This document shows positions 15,778 through 24,903 of a DNA stretch of 38,706 nucleotides, in pieces. The stretch is from assembly GCA_016936555.1 (NCBI GenBank), contig JAFGXR010000060.1, positions 1 through 38,706 of the forward strand, written 5' to 3'. This DNA is from Spirochaetales bacterium. GTDB taxonomy: Bacteria > Spirochaetota > Spirochaetia > DSM-2461. Position 1 is the stretch's first letter. The number at the start of each line of letters is the position of its first letter. The position numbers and the translations under genes are program-made. The notes beneath the pieces are model-generated. The model saw nothing but the letters and a program-made list of their open reading frames with translations, did not search any database and was not told the DNA's origin.

Positions 15778-17316
15778 TTGAAACTCGTCCGGAAGATCCT
15801 GAGAACGACACTTGTCAGCTCACTGATTTTTGTTTTTATATTTGCTGTTACTTTATTAATCGCGAACTTCATGCTCGGTTTGAAGGAATTATCCAATAAA
15901 ACTATTAAGGTTATGTCCGACTGGAATGCTCTGGACCGGATTACCAATGATATTCTCTATCACCGTATCGATTCGGTGGACCTTCTGACTTCTCTGGAAA
16001 AAAACTGGATCGATATGACTGCCGAGCTGGGCTTGTCATTTCAGACTCTGCGTAATGATAAACTTCTAAAGCTTCTGCCCGATGAAATATCGCAATCAGT
16101 TGATGAAGCATGGTATCTCTGGCTCTATGCTGATGAAAAACTGAAAGCAGGACAGAAAATTTTCAGTAATATTTACATCGCATCGGAACAGAGACTGGCA
16201 TCGATAGAAAAAATCACCTTTTATGAAAAACTACTCCAGATCATTGATGAGACTGAAACATTTGAGGAGAAAGCTGTATACAAGAGTTTTTTATCCCATA
16301 TGTATGTTCTCGATATAACCGGCGAAAGCTTTTCCCGGAGTATCGAAAGAATCAATGAGGATATTCCCGATGAAATCAATACCTACATCTATTTCCTCCT
16401 GATGACTGTAGGAATTTTGTTTTTTCTGGTCATTCTGGTTTCCGTTCTTTCTGCCCGCAGACTTGCATTGCCAGTCATCCGGATGGCATCGTCAGTACAG
16501 AATATGGGAGATGAGGATTATCCGGAAGATATGGAGCTTCCTCCCGTGGACCAGGATGACGATGAACTGAAAATCATACAAAGCGGTTTTATCAGAATGG
16601 CTTTGAGAATTCATGCTCTTTATGATGAATCTCTGAAAAAGGAAAGAGAGAAAAGACAGGCACAGTTCCAGGCCCTTCAATATCAGATCAATCCTCATTT
16701 CCTGTATAATACTCTGGGTACTCTCAGAATGAAAGCCGCTGTACAGGGAGACCGGGAAATGGCTGGAAGTATTGAGGCTTTGAGCAGGCTTTTAAGAAAC
16801 ACTATCAATAAAAGCGGTGGTTTTATCACCATTTCTGAAGAAATAGATATTGCCGGCGATTATCTGAGTATCATGCAGGTGCGCTACAAGAATAGAATCG
16901 GCGTTCAGATTGAATTCCCTGAAAAGCTGCTGGATTTTTATATACCCTCGCTTATTTTGCAGCCGGTTTTGGAAAATGCCATCCTCCATGGGTTGAATTC
17001 CAGACTGAACAGGACTGCAGGGGAAGCTGTGCTTGAACTTTCGGGGGTCCTTCAAGAAGAAGATGTTCTGCTGACGGTATGCGATAATGGCAGAGGGATG
17101 GACAAAGAATCGATTGACAGAATTTTCCTGGGAGAGCCGGGGCGGCAGAAGGAAGGACATATCGGATTGAAAAACATACATGATAGAATCAGGCTGTTAT
17201 TCGGATTGCCCTACGGCATAACTATAGAATCGGAACCGGGTCGATATACAAAAGTTCTTTTGAGGATTCCGGTCGTGGATGAAGAGATAAATGCTGAAAC
17301 TATTAATCGTCGATGA
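15778..17316 (+). CDS. YesM-type sensor histidine kinase
   Basis: A 512-residue membrane kinase of the LytS/YesM class. A first membrane helix (about residues 8-33), an extracellular sensor region (about 34-200) with no recognised domain, and a second helix (about 202-225) are followed by a HAMP-like linker. The His_kinase motif QYQINPHFLYN carries phosphorylated H307, and the ATPase domain shows the N-box LQPVLENAILHG and DNGRGM. Translation probably starts at a TTG at 15778 with only a weak ribosome site, so levels may depend on coupling with the regulator gene before it. It overlaps the response regulator gene by 26 bases. Confidence 0.92.
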   Translation: MKLVRKILRTTLVSSLIFVFIFAVTLLIANFMLGLKELSNKTIKVMSDWNALDRITNDILYHRIDSVDLLTSLEKNWIDMTAELGLSFQTLRNDKLLKLLPDEISQSVDEAWYLWLYADEKLKAGQKIFSNIYIASEQRLASIEKITFYEKLLQIIDETETFEEKAVYKSFLSHMYVLDITGESFSRSIERINEDIPDEINTYIYFLLMTVGILFFLVILVSVLSARRLALPVIRMASSVQNMGDEDYPEDMELPPVDQDDDELKIIQSGFIRMALRIHALYDESLKKEREKRQAQFQALQYQINPHFLYNTLGTLRMKAAVQGDREMAGSIEALSRLLRNTINKSGGFITISEEIDIAGDYLSIMQVRYKNRIGVQIEFPEKLLDFYIPSLILQPVLENAILHGLNSRLNRTAGEAVLELSGVLQEEDVLLTVCDNGRGMDKESIDRIFLGEPGRQKEGHIGLKNIHDRIRLLFGLPYGITIESEPGRYTKVLLRIPVVDEEINAETINRR

Positions 17317-18856
17317 CGAACCGATGTTCCGGGAAGGCCTTATAAAAACTATCGACTGGGCTTCAATGGATATCCGTATTGCCGGTGAGGCATTCAATGG
17401 CCTCGAAGCTCTTTCCATTATCGAGAAGTGTGAACTGGATTTTGTTCTGACCGATATCAGAATGCCGGAAATGGACGGGTTGGAGCTGATCAGAGCTGCC
17501 AGGCGGATCAAGCCGCGTCTGGGATTTATTGTTCTCAGTGCCTATGATGATTTTTCTCTTGTTAAAGAGGCATTCAAGCTGGGCGTTGTTGATTACATTC
17601 TCAAATCGGAAGTGGGGGAGGAGGAAATCCTTCAGATCATAGAGAGGCAGCAGTCTGCCCTATCCTCTTCTGGGGGATCTGACCGCAATAGCGATTACTG
17701 TCGTAATAATGAGTTTTTTCTGAAACAGCAGCTCCTGCGAAGCTGTGTCGAAAGACGGATTGAGCTCGAGTCTGTACCTGATTTTGCAGTTCTTTTCGGA
17801 AAACCTGATTCAAGACCGCTTTGTTCTGTCTTTCTCCGGCTGCACGCCTTTTCCGATGTTATGATTCCCGGTGATTCCGAATCTCTGATTGAAGAGGTAC
17901 ACAGGAAGCTCGATGATTTTCTGTATGTTTCAGAGGAATGGGTCGGTTATTGGGAAAATAAGCGCTCTATGGTTCTCTTTGATTTATCACCCCGGTCCGC
18001 TGATTGGAATTGTTTTTCCCTTCGCTGTGAAGAACTGAAAAAAGCAGCTGCAAATTTCTTTCCTGTTGAAAAAGGATGTGTAACTCTTGGTTTATGCAGT
18101 TTCAGGCTCGACAGAAATTTCAGCCGGGTAAGGCGGGAAGCGGAAAAAGCCTGTGAATACTCATTTTTCAGAGGAATAGGCCGATGTATCTCATACAATC
18201 ATTATCAGTCCAGTCTGGATAAGGCCCAGGTTGATATTCAGTCTTTATTCAGACATTTTGCCGGTATCATCGACCGGCAGGAGTTCGATAGTGAATCCTA
18301 TGAGAAATGTCTGCTTAATCCCTATAGTTGTAACGGTGATCAGAAAGAGGCAATCACCGGTCTTTATCAGAAGTATTACCACTATCTGCTTGCTTTTTTG
18401 GAAGCCAGAGGAACCGGTCCGGATAATGAACAGAAGAACCTGATCGATTTATTTCCGCATTTGAGATCAGAAGGTGCTTCTCTTGATGATTTAAATAAAT
18501 GGTTCAGAAGGATTATGAATATGCTGGGTATTTTGGAAAATAAGGCTCTCAGTCTCAGCAGCAAAGTTTCCCGTTATCTTGATAAACACTACAGGGAAGA
18601 TGTCTCTTTGTCTGATGCAGCTGAAAGCCTGGAAGTGAATCCCAGCTATCTCAGCCGTGTTTTTTCCAGTGAGATGAAAATCGGTTTTACCCAGTATCTT
18701 CTGGAATTGAGGATAAAAAAGGCTCTTAAGCTCATGGAATCCACTAATCTCAAACATTACCAGATAGCAGAAGAGGTGGGATTTTCCAATCCTGAATCTT
18801 ACAGCCGCGGATTTAAGAAAGTAATGGGAGTCAGTCCCAGCCGGTTCCGCCATTAA
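17291..18856 (+). CDS. YesN-type response regulator with AraC DNA-binding domain
   Basis: A 521-residue regulator with an N-terminal receiver domain (acidic pocket D9/D10, phosphorylation site D55 in TDIRMPEMDG, S83, K105), a long middle region of about 250 residues, and a C-terminal AraC-type double helix-turn-helix (about 420-521, ending VGFSNPESYSRGFKKVMGVSPSRFR). It forms a pair with the preceding kinase. Genes directly downstream encode a TTT transporter, whose promoter has 20-bp-spaced direct repeats that suit an AraC-type activator. Confidence 0.93.
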   Translation: MLKLLIVDDEPMFREGLIKTIDWASMDIRIAGEAFNGLEALSIIEKCELDFVLTDIRMPEMDGLELIRAARRIKPRLGFIVLSAYDDFSLVKEAFKLGVVDYILKSEVGEEEILQIIERQQSALSSSGGSDRNSDYCRNNEFFLKQQLLRSCVERRIELESVPDFAVLFGKPDSRPLCSVFLRLHAFSDVMIPGDSESLIEEVHRKLDDFLYVSEEWVGYWENKRSMVLFDLSPRSADWNCFSLRCEELKKAAANFFPVEKGCVTLGLCSFRLDRNFSRVRREAEKACEYSFFRGIGRCISYNHYQSSLDKAQVDIQSLFRHFAGIIDRQEFDSESYEKCLLNPYSCNGDQKEAITGLYQKYYHYLLAFLEARGTGPDNEQKNLIDLFPHLRSEGASLDDLNKWFRRIMNMLGILENKALSLSSKVSRYLDKHYREDVSLSDAAESLEVNPSYLSRVFSSEMKIGFTQYLLELRIKKALKLMESTNLKHYQIAEEVGFSNPESYSRGFKKVMGVSPSRFRH

Positions 18857-18900
18857 TTGGAAATTACCAATCTTAATAGATCTCCCTTTCATGTAAATAT

Positions 18901-18956
18901 CCATCATAATAAGTAAAGAACCATCATTGATGATTCTCAAATTCAGCCAATACAAT
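18901..18956 (+). promoter_or_regulatory. Putative activator repeats and promoter of the TTT transporter operon
   Basis: CCATCAT occurs at 18901-18907 and again at 18921-18927, exactly 20 bases apart. The second copy abuts and shares one base with a -35-like TTGATG (18927-18932), which is 18 bases from TACAAT (18951-18956). AraC-type activators typically bind direct repeats at two-turn spacing with the near site against -35, so this is a likely YesN-type target. Confidence 0.5.
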
Positions 18957-18982
18957 AATCACAAGAGTAGAGGAAAGACCTG

Positions 18983-19936
18983 TTGAAAAAGATTGTTTTT
19001 ACTGCTGTTTTCACATTTTTTATCGGCATATCCGCTTTCGGTTCGGGGAGAAAAGATCATGGAGATTTTCCCGATTCACCTATGAGAATCATAGTTCCCT
19101 ATGCGGTCAACGGTGGAACCGATGTCGTTTCCCGGATCATGGGGCGGGCTCTGGAACGGGATCTGGGACAACCTGTTTTCATTGAAAATATTCTGGGCGG
19201 ATCCGGTGCCGGAGGGATGATTGCCGGGGCAGCTTCCATCCCCGATGGTTATACCATGACAATGGTTACCAGGGAATTGGTCTCACTGCCGGAAATGGGA
19301 ATGGCAGAGATCAATACCGGCGATTTCCGCCTTTTGGGGCTTGTTAACCTGGAACCGGCCATTCTCGTTGTCAGATCAGATTCTCCTTACAGGAGTCTCG
19401 GGGATCTGATCGAAACAGCAGAAAGAAAACCGGGAAAACTGAAGTTTGCCAGTGCGGCCAAACCTCATTTTTATGTTCTGGAGTTTGAAGATAGAAAGAA
19501 GATCAGCTTCAACAAGATTCCCTATAACGGCGCGGCTATGGCTATTCCTGCTGTTGCCCGGGGGGATGCGGATTTCACTCTGGCTAATTACGGAGAGATC
19601 TGGGAGTCGTTGGAAGGCGGTCAGATAAGAGCTCTTGCCGTGATGCATGAAAGCAGAATGAGCGGGCTCGAGTCTGTTCCAACGTTCCGGGAACTTGGAA
19701 TAGATATTATTTCTTATACATGGAGAGGACTGGTTGTTCCTGCCGGCACACCGGATTCCGTCTATCTGCTATTGGAGAACGCTGTGAGAAAAGCTTGTGC
19801 CGATCCGGAATTTATTCAGGAAATGAAGGATTATCATTACCGGCTCAGCTATAAAAATCCCGAAGAGTTCATGGCCTTTATCGAAAAGGACCGGGAAACG
19901 ATCCGGAATATTTTGAAACAGACAGCTTTACAATAA
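18983..19936 (+). CDS. TTT transporter periplasmic binding protein (TctC/Bug family), first copy
   Basis: A 317-residue solute-binding protein with an N-terminal signal peptide (residues 1 to about 20, ending AFGSG) and the Bug-family pattern: RIIVPYAVNGGTDVVSR, GGSGAGGMIAG, PDGYTMTMV. These proteins bind carboxylates and hand them to the TctAB membrane complex. It starts at TTG (18983) after AGAGGAAAG. Context suggests an organic or sugar acid feeding the KDG/KDPG route. It is a diverged neighbour of the next gene, so one copy may bind another ligand or signal to the YesM kinase. Confidence 0.88.
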   Translation: MKKIVFTAVFTFFIGISAFGSGRKDHGDFPDSPMRIIVPYAVNGGTDVVSRIMGRALERDLGQPVFIENILGGSGAGGMIAGAASIPDGYTMTMVTRELVSLPEMGMAEINTGDFRLLGLVNLEPAILVVRSDSPYRSLGDLIETAERKPGKLKFASAAKPHFYVLEFEDRKKISFNKIPYNGAAMAIPAVARGDADFTLANYGEIWESLEGGQIRALAVMHESRMSGLESVPTFRELGIDIISYTWRGLVVPAGTPDSVYLLLENAVRKACADPEFIQEMKDYHYRLSYKNPEEFMAFIEKDRETIRNILKQTALQ

Positions 19937-19982
19937 CTTGTGATTTTTGGTCCAAGGACCTGAATATAAGGAGATATATTTC

Positions 19983-20948
19983 ATGAACAAAAGAGTTTTT
20001 CTGTTATTTGCAGTCGCGGTACTGTCTGTCGGAACTCTGCTGGCCAACGGGCAGCAGGAAGCGTCGTTTCCTCAAAAAGATCTAACGGCAATCTGCCCCT
20101 GGTCTGCCGGAGGCGGAACAGATACCATTCTGAGAGCCCTTGCTAAAGAGACTGAACCATTCCTGGGACAGGGAATAACCGTAACCAATAAGACAGGTGG
20201 CGGTGGTGCTGTTGGACACGGTGCCGGAATCAGTGCCGATGCCGATGGATATACAGTTACCATGGTAACTTTTGAGATCCTTTCCCTTCCCCCTCAGGGG
20301 CTGGTTCCCTTTACCTATGCTGATTACGATTTTCTGATGAGAGTCAACATGGATCCGGCTGCTCTGACTGTTCCGGCAGATGCTCCTTATAATACGGTTG
20401 AAGAGTTTGTCGATTACGCCAAAGCTCATCCAGGTGAAATCAATGTCGGTCATTCAGGACCCGGTTCTGTTTGGCAGATTGCAGGAGGCGTTCTGGCTCA
20501 AAAAGCGGGAATTGAAGTGAAATTCGTACCATATGATGGTGCTGCTCCGGCAGTATCCGCTCTTGTCGGTCAGCATATTGAAGCCGTAACAGTAAGCCCC
20601 GCTGAAGTTCAGGGGCAGGTGGAAGCGGGAACCCTTAAAATCCTGGGTGTCATGAGTTCTGAACGTGTCGAAATCTTTCCCGATGTTCCCACAATGCAGG
20701 AAGAGGGACTGGATGTGGTTTTCGGAACCTGGCGGGCTCTTGCTGTACCCAAAGGAACTCCTGAATCGGTTCAGAATACGCTCTCAGTCGCTTTCAAAGC
20801 CGGGATGAACAGTACCAACTTTCGGGAATTCGCAAAAAATACCGGTCTGGGACTTGCTTACATGCCCGGGCAGGATTTCGAAGCGGAGCTTTCTACTGCT
20901 TCCACAGATGTCAACCAGGTTATGAAGAACCTGGGACTGGCTAAATAA
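19983..20948 (+). CDS. TTT transporter periplasmic binding protein (TctC/Bug family), second copy
   Basis: A 321-residue paralogue of the preceding protein. Signal peptide residues 1 to about 21 end in LLANGQQEA, a form typical of spirochaetal binding proteins. Family motifs are ICPWSAGGGTDTILRA, GGGGAVGHGAGI and DGYTVTMV. The ATG at 19983 follows AAGGAGATATATTTC. It lies 46 bases after the first copy and 44 bases before tctB. Confidence 0.9.
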   Translation: MNKRVFLLFAVAVLSVGTLLANGQQEASFPQKDLTAICPWSAGGGTDTILRALAKETEPFLGQGITVTNKTGGGGAVGHGAGISADADGYTVTMVTFEILSLPPQGLVPFTYADYDFLMRVNMDPAALTVPADAPYNTVEEFVDYAKAHPGEINVGHSGPGSVWQIAGGVLAQKAGIEVKFVPYDGAAPAVSALVGQHIEAVTVSPAEVQGQVEAGTLKILGVMSSERVEIFPDVPTMQEEGLDVVFGTWRALAVPKGTPESVQNTLSVAFKAGMNSTNFREFAKNTGLGLAYMPGQDFEAELSTASTDVNQVMKNLGLAK

Positions 20949-20992
20949 GAACTCTGCCGGGAGTTTCTGCTCCCGGCTTTCAGGAGATTTCA

Positions 20993-21448
20993 TTGAAACG
21001 AGTCAATATTTTATTCGGACTGATCGGTATTGCCCTCGGGTTATATGTTTTCGCGGTAACAGCCACTTTCCCGGATGATGCCATTATGAAGATCGGCCCC
21101 GGCTTTTTTCCGAGAATTCTGGCTGTAGCTCTTGTCCTTTTCTGTCTGGTTCTGATTATCCAGAATCTTGCCGGAAAAGGAGAGAAAGGGGAATCGGGTT
21201 TCGATATAAAAGATCCGGGTGTTCACAGATCGGCTCTGGTTCTGCTTATAACGGTATTATATGCGGTTATCATCCCTTTCGCCGGATTTGTTGCCGCATC
21301 GGTTATTTATCTTTTTATTCTCATGTATCTGATGAAGCTTAGAAAATGGATTCAGATGATAGCTGTCTCTACCGGGGTTTCCTTCGCTATCTACTTTATT
21401 TTCAGCGTACTGTTGAAGATTGCTCTGCCGCAGGGATTCTTGTCTTAG
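20993..21448 (+). CDS. TTT transporter small membrane subunit TctB
   Basis: A 151-residue TctB-type protein with about four membrane helices (about residues 3-22, 37-57, 78-108 and 120-145) and the family pattern GPGFFPRILAVALVLFCLVL. It is the small integral subunit that pairs with TctA. Translation starts at TTG after CAGGAGATTTCA. The tctA gene follows after 11 bases. Confidence 0.9.
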   Translation: MKRVNILFGLIGIALGLYVFAVTATFPDDAIMKIGPGFFPRILAVALVLFCLVLIIQNLAGKGEKGESGFDIKDPGVHRSALVLLITVLYAVIIPFAGFVAASVIYLFILMYLMKLRKWIQMIAVSTGVSFAIYFIFSVLLKIALPQGFLS

Positions 21449-21459
21449 GAGTTTGTTAA

Positions 21460-22947
21460 ATGAATTTTGAATTATTGTTACAGGGGTTTGCGAATATCCT
21501 TTTCGGTAAAGCCCTGATTATGGTCTTTCTCGGTGTCATCGGTGGTATTCTGGTCGGCTCTCTTCCCGGTCTCACGGCTACAATGGGAATTGCGTTACTA
21601 GTCCCCTTTACATTCGGTCTGCCAATAAATGAATCGATGGGCATGCTCCTCGGTATTTTCAGCGGTGCTATTTTCGGCGGATCCATATCGGCAATTCTGA
21701 TCCGCACTCCGGGAACACCAGCCGCAGCCGCGACTCTTCTGGACGGGTACCCCATGGCCAAGAGGGGAGAAGCCGGACGAGCTTTGAGTATGTCTGTTTT
21801 CGCCTCATTTATCGGAGGTTTCACCGGAGCTCTGATTATGTCTTTTTTAGCTCCCCAGATATCAAAGGTCGCCCTGAAATTCGGCGCTGCTGAATATTTT
21901 GCCCTGGCCTTTTTTGGTTTGAGTATTATTATATCCGTATCGGGTAATTCCATAATCAAGGGAATTATCGCCGGACTGTTCGGGCTGCTGATTTCCACAA
22001 TCGGATTTGATCCCATTTCCGGATTCCCGCGGTTTACTTTCGGGCAGATGGATCTTTTTGAAGGGCCTGCCTTTATTCCCACTTTGATTGGGCTTTTTGC
22101 CTTTTCAGAAGTTTTCAAAGGGGTGGAAACCATTGTAGAGAAACAGCAGGTCGTTAGCAAATTAACGAGATTTCTGCCCGAGTGGAAGGACATCAAAGCT
22201 TCGTGGATTGATATCCTCAAGTCCAGCATCCTCGGTACATTTATCGGGTCTATTCCCGGTGCAGGAAGCGATATAGCCGCATTCGTTGGTTACAGTGAAG
22301 CAAAAAGACGGTCAAAAACACCTGAGAAGTTCGGCACCGGCATGATCGAGGGTGTCGCCGCCGCTGAATCCGCCAACAATGCCTGTACAGGCGGAGCCAT
22401 GATCCCCATGCTCTCCCTTGGAGTTCCCGGTGATGCTGTTACAGCCGTTTTGCTGGGTGCTTTTGTCATTCAGGGATTGCAGCCGGGACCGCTTCTGTAC
22501 CGCGACCATATTGATGTGGTTTACAACGTTTTTGCAGCTATGATGATTGCTAACATCGTGATGTTTATTGTCGGAGCACTTGGAGTCCGTATTTTTGCTA
22601 AAGTCATTACCATTAATCGAAATATTCTGATTCCTGCGATTTTTGTTCTCTCTGTCGTCGGATCATTCTCCATGAGAAACAGTATGTTCGATGTCGGTGT
22701 GGCTCTGTTCTTCGGTGTTGTCGGATATTTTCTCAACCGGTTCAATTTCCCGGCTTCGCCGATACTGCTGGCTCTGATACTGGGGCCGATGGCTGAAAGC
22801 AATCTTCGAAGAGCACTGGTCATTTCCGACGGAAGCCCTCTTGTTCTGGTAACCAGGCCTATCAGTGTGGCGTTGCTGGTGCTCGGAGTGCTCTCGTTAG
22901 TCTCTTCAATTATAAAGCAGCGGAAATCACAGAAAGCTTCTGTATAA
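21460..22947 (+). CDS. TTT transporter large membrane subunit TctA
   Basis: A 495-residue TctA-family permease with about 11-12 membrane helices. Characteristic motifs are GSLPGLTATMGIALLVPFTF (about residues 30-50, quoted in family form), IRTPGTPAAAAT, and a second related block SIPGAGSDIAAFVGY with NNACTGGAMIPMLSLGVPGD. With TctB it drives secondary transport coupled to an ion gradient, using ligand brought by TctC. AGGAG lies 10 bases before the ATG. Confidence 0.95.
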   Translation: MNFELLLQGFANILFGKALIMVFLGVIGGILVGSLPGLTATMGIALLVPFTFGLPINESMGMLLGIFSGAIFGGSISAILIRTPGTPAAAATLLDGYPMAKRGEAGRALSMSVFASFIGGFTGALIMSFLAPQISKVALKFGAAEYFALAFFGLSIIISVSGNSIIKGIIAGLFGLLISTIGFDPISGFPRFTFGQMDLFEGPAFIPTLIGLFAFSEVFKGVETIVEKQQVVSKLTRFLPEWKDIKASWIDILKSSILGTFIGSIPGAGSDIAAFVGYSEAKRRSKTPEKFGTGMIEGVAAAESANNACTGGAMIPMLSLGVPGDAVTAVLLGAFVIQGLQPGPLLYRDHIDVVYNVFAAMMIANIVMFIVGALGVRIFAKVITINRNILIPAIFVLSVVGSFSMRNSMFDVGVALFFGVVGYFLNRFNFPASPILLALILGPMAESNLRRALVISDGSPLVLVTRPISVALLVLGVLSLVSSIIKQRKSQKASV

Positions 22948-22962
22948 TACAATTTTATTTAT

Positions 22963-22997
22963 TTATCCGGAGTGAAAAACTGATAAGCTTCGGATAA
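22963..22997 (+). terminator. Possible weak terminator after tctA
   Basis: TTATCCGGAG (22963-22972) pairs with CTTCGGATAA (22988-22997), a 10-bp stem with one G-T pair and a 15-base loop. There is no solid T-run after it, so termination would be weak. It lies between convergent genes. Confidence 0.4.
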
Positions 22998-23063
22998 TAT
23001 TCTTTACAGCAGTCATCAATTAATCTATCTCCTTTTTTGAGACGGTTTTAATGATTCCTTTTA

Positions 23064-23564
23064 TTATATAGAACTGATTTCTTTCAGATAGGTCTGGGCC
23101 GGTCTGGCCTCAGGGAACTTATGGCTTTTCAGGGAAATATCCAGGCCGTTGTTTTTCAGCCATTCTTCGGCTTCTTCTAAAGATGTAACTGTACCCGCAT
23201 CAAGTCCCTCTTCTCCCTGTTCTTTCCGTTCCGAGACTATTTTATTCATCATAACCAGATAATCCCCGGAGACTATATAGACCATTACCGTTTTCTTATT
23301 CCTTCTGAAGGCTTCGCTATAGGCTTTGCGCATATAGGCCCGGGCTTCTTCGGTTTCGAGATGCCAGTCTCTTGCGTCTATAAGGGCATACCTTTTGTCC
23401 AGGCTGTCCCGTCCTATGGACTTTCTGAAATCCGACAGTTCCTGTATAAACACCTGAAAGAATATCTTTGTGCATTCCAGATTCCAGGAACCCGAAATCG
23501 TAATCAGGGTTATTTCCGGAAGAATGGTAATACCGAAGTTCCCATGGGCCTCAAAATCTGTCAT
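23064..23564 (-). CDS. Small cytoplasmic protein, possibly STAS/SpoIIAA-like
   Basis: A 166-residue protein without signal peptide or membrane helices. The pattern of a first strand ITLITISGSW, a helix, a strand YALIDARDWH, a helix and VMVYIVSGDY resembles the STAS-like alpha/beta fold of SpoIIAA-type proteins, but identity is not secure. The start at 23564 (MTDFEAHG) is preferred; it comes seven bases after the stop of the upstream gene. It is the last gene of the leftward selenium-hemerythrin group and may simply be co-transcribed. Confidence 0.6.
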   Translation of the reverse strand: MTDFEAHGNFGITILPEITLITISGSWNLECTKIFFQVFIQELSDFRKSIGRDSLDKRYALIDARDWHLETEEARAYMRKAYSEAFRRNKKTVMVYIVSGDYLVMMNKIVSERKEQGEEGLDAGTVTSLEEAEEWLKNNGLDISLKSHKFPEARPAQTYLKEISSI

Positions 23565-23571
23565 AGGTATT

Positions 23572-23901
23572 TTATTTCCTCTTCCATTCCACGACTTCAT
23601 CGCCTGTTATATAGACGAAGAGATCGCTGTAGCTCCAGATAAATCTGGTTACCGATTGATCCAGAACCCGTTTGCGGCCCGGTTCCCCGAAGAGGTCGAT
23701 CAGAAGTTCTGTTTTCATGCCGGGCCAGGGTTCTCCATTCCGGATATTGGTTCTTTGCTCTTCAGGCAGTTGTGGGTGGGATTCCATATATTGTTTTCTC
23801 TGTTCAGCATAATAGGCATTCTGTTTTTTTTGATTTCGGCTGTAATAGAGCCAGGCGGCAATTAGAAAAAGCAGAAAGGGAGTGATATAGATATTCAGCA
23901 T
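23572..23901 (-). CDS. Membrane-anchored small protein with SmpA/OmlA-like C-terminal domain
   Basis: A 109-residue protein with one N-terminal membrane helix (about residues 3-19), a charged linker, and a C-terminal half reading WPGMKTELLIDLFGEP then FIWSY and YITGDEVVEW. The order GM-LxxxFGxP-WxY-F-V is that of small SmpA/OmlA-type domains. No function is known here. AGGAG precedes the ATG. It lies 36 bases after the hemerythrin gene. Confidence 0.65.
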   Translation of the reverse strand: MLNIYITPFLLFLIAAWLYYSRNQKKQNAYYAEQRKQYMESHPQLPEEQRTNIRNGEPWPGMKTELLIDLFGEPGRKRVLDQSVTRFIWSYSDLFVYITGDEVVEWKRK

Positions 23902-23937
23902 GGGAACTCCTGTTTATATAACTCCATATCGGCAATC

Positions 23938-24801
23938 TTACCGGTTAAGGCTCTTATCTATTAAATAATCCTTGTATTTCCTGTCTTCCCGGAGGATGTG
24001 TCCGATAGTCCAGTCCTTCAGGAAGACGATGATTTCATCGGTCAGTTCGGTGAATCCCTGTCCGTATTCTGTAGCGAAATGGCGCACTTTATCGATAAAG
24101 CCCTTGTGAAGAATCATATGGTCTTTCAGTTCGGGGAACCCGTTCTTCGCCATATGCTCCTCTTCGTAGGAGAAATGGAACTGGCTGTAATAGAACAGCT
24201 TTTTGATAATGACGGGAATGTAGATGGTCTTGCGGCTTCCGCTCGTGTGCTGAAGGTCATTCGTCTGCTGAAGGATATAGATCAGCTCTTTATGCTGGTC
24301 ATCGATCCCCTTGATTTCCAGTTCGAGCTGCTGGTGTTCCCACTGATCGAGGATATTGCTTCTTTTGTCTTCGGAGATGGAGAAATGGGTTTCCGGCTTA
24401 ATGCCCTTCTCTTTGAAATAATCGGCGTATTTGACATCTTCGCCTTTTATGTGTTTCAGAATCCATTCGACCAGAAAATCCTGAATCGGTGCCAGAGGAT
24501 AGTTCAGCTTATCGCGGACACCTTCCAGCTCCTCCTTTATTTTCCCTTTGAAGGAGCGGTGTATGGCGATGTGCCCGTTAAGCGCTGGGTAGCCGTATTC
24601 CTTCTGAAGGGCTTCCTCGCTGGTGAAATGATAACTTGTATAGGCGTAGAGCCGCTTGAGTATCCTGATCGCTTCCTTCTGCTGGTTTTCCTTGTCGACA
24701 ATGCTGTGGAGCTGATTGGTTATGGTAATCAGCTCTCTGTGCTGGGTATCGATCGTCGGGATTCCCAGGCTGAAGTTTTCGTCTTTCCACTCAATGAACA
24801 T
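23938..24801 (-). CDS. Tandem two-domain hemerythrin
   Basis: A 287-residue protein with two bacteriohemerythrin domains. Domain 1 (about residues 1-130) has TQHRELI, YHFTSEEALQ, GHIAIH and HIKGED; domain 2 (about 155-285) has DQHKELI, FHFSYEEEHM, DHMILH and HILRED. Both have the full set of His, Glu and Asp ligands for a di-iron oxygen-binding centre. Likely use is oxygen storage, scavenging or sensing in an anaerobe, possibly protecting the oxygen-labile selenium/molybdenum system encoded just upstream. The start at 24801 has GGAGG six bases upstream; an ATG two codons earlier abuts that site. Confidence 0.93.
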   Translation of the reverse strand: MFIEWKDENFSLGIPTIDTQHRELITITNQLHSIVDKENQQKEAIRILKRLYAYTSYHFTSEEALQKEYGYPALNGHIAIHRSFKGKIKEELEGVRDKLNYPLAPIQDFLVEWILKHIKGEDVKYADYFKEKGIKPETHFSISEDKRSNILDQWEHQQLELEIKGIDDQHKELIYILQQTNDLQHTSGSRKTIYIPVIIKKLFYYSQFHFSYEEEHMAKNGFPELKDHMILHKGFIDKVRHFATEYGQGFTELTDEIIVFLKDWTIGHILREDRKYKDYLIDKSLNR

Positions 24802-24816
24802 CTGCATCCTCCCCGT

Positions 24817-24897
24817 TTAAATTGTAGTACGGGGTCCGACAGATTTACAGAATATTTTAACCGGCTCTCCCTTCTCATCATTCCATTCGACAAACAT
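24817..24897 (-). CDS. 26-codon open frame resembling a hemerythrin N-terminus (possible remnant)
   Basis: Between yedF and the hemerythrin gene, an ATG at 24897 opens a 26-codon frame beginning MFVEWNDEKGEP, close to MFIEWKDENFSLG at the start of the hemerythrin. It stops before any iron ligand. AAGG lies just upstream. It may be a duplication remnant or a short coupled peptide; expression is unknown. Confidence 0.35.
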   Translation of the reverse strand: MFVEWNDEKGEPVKIFCKSVGPRTTI

Positions 24898-24903
24898 AAA
24901 GCC

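Noticed and set aside
18857-18871. Terminator hairpin after the response regulator gene (ATTGG/CCAAT)
   Set aside because: The stem is only five bases with no T-run, so read-through into the transporter genes is likely.
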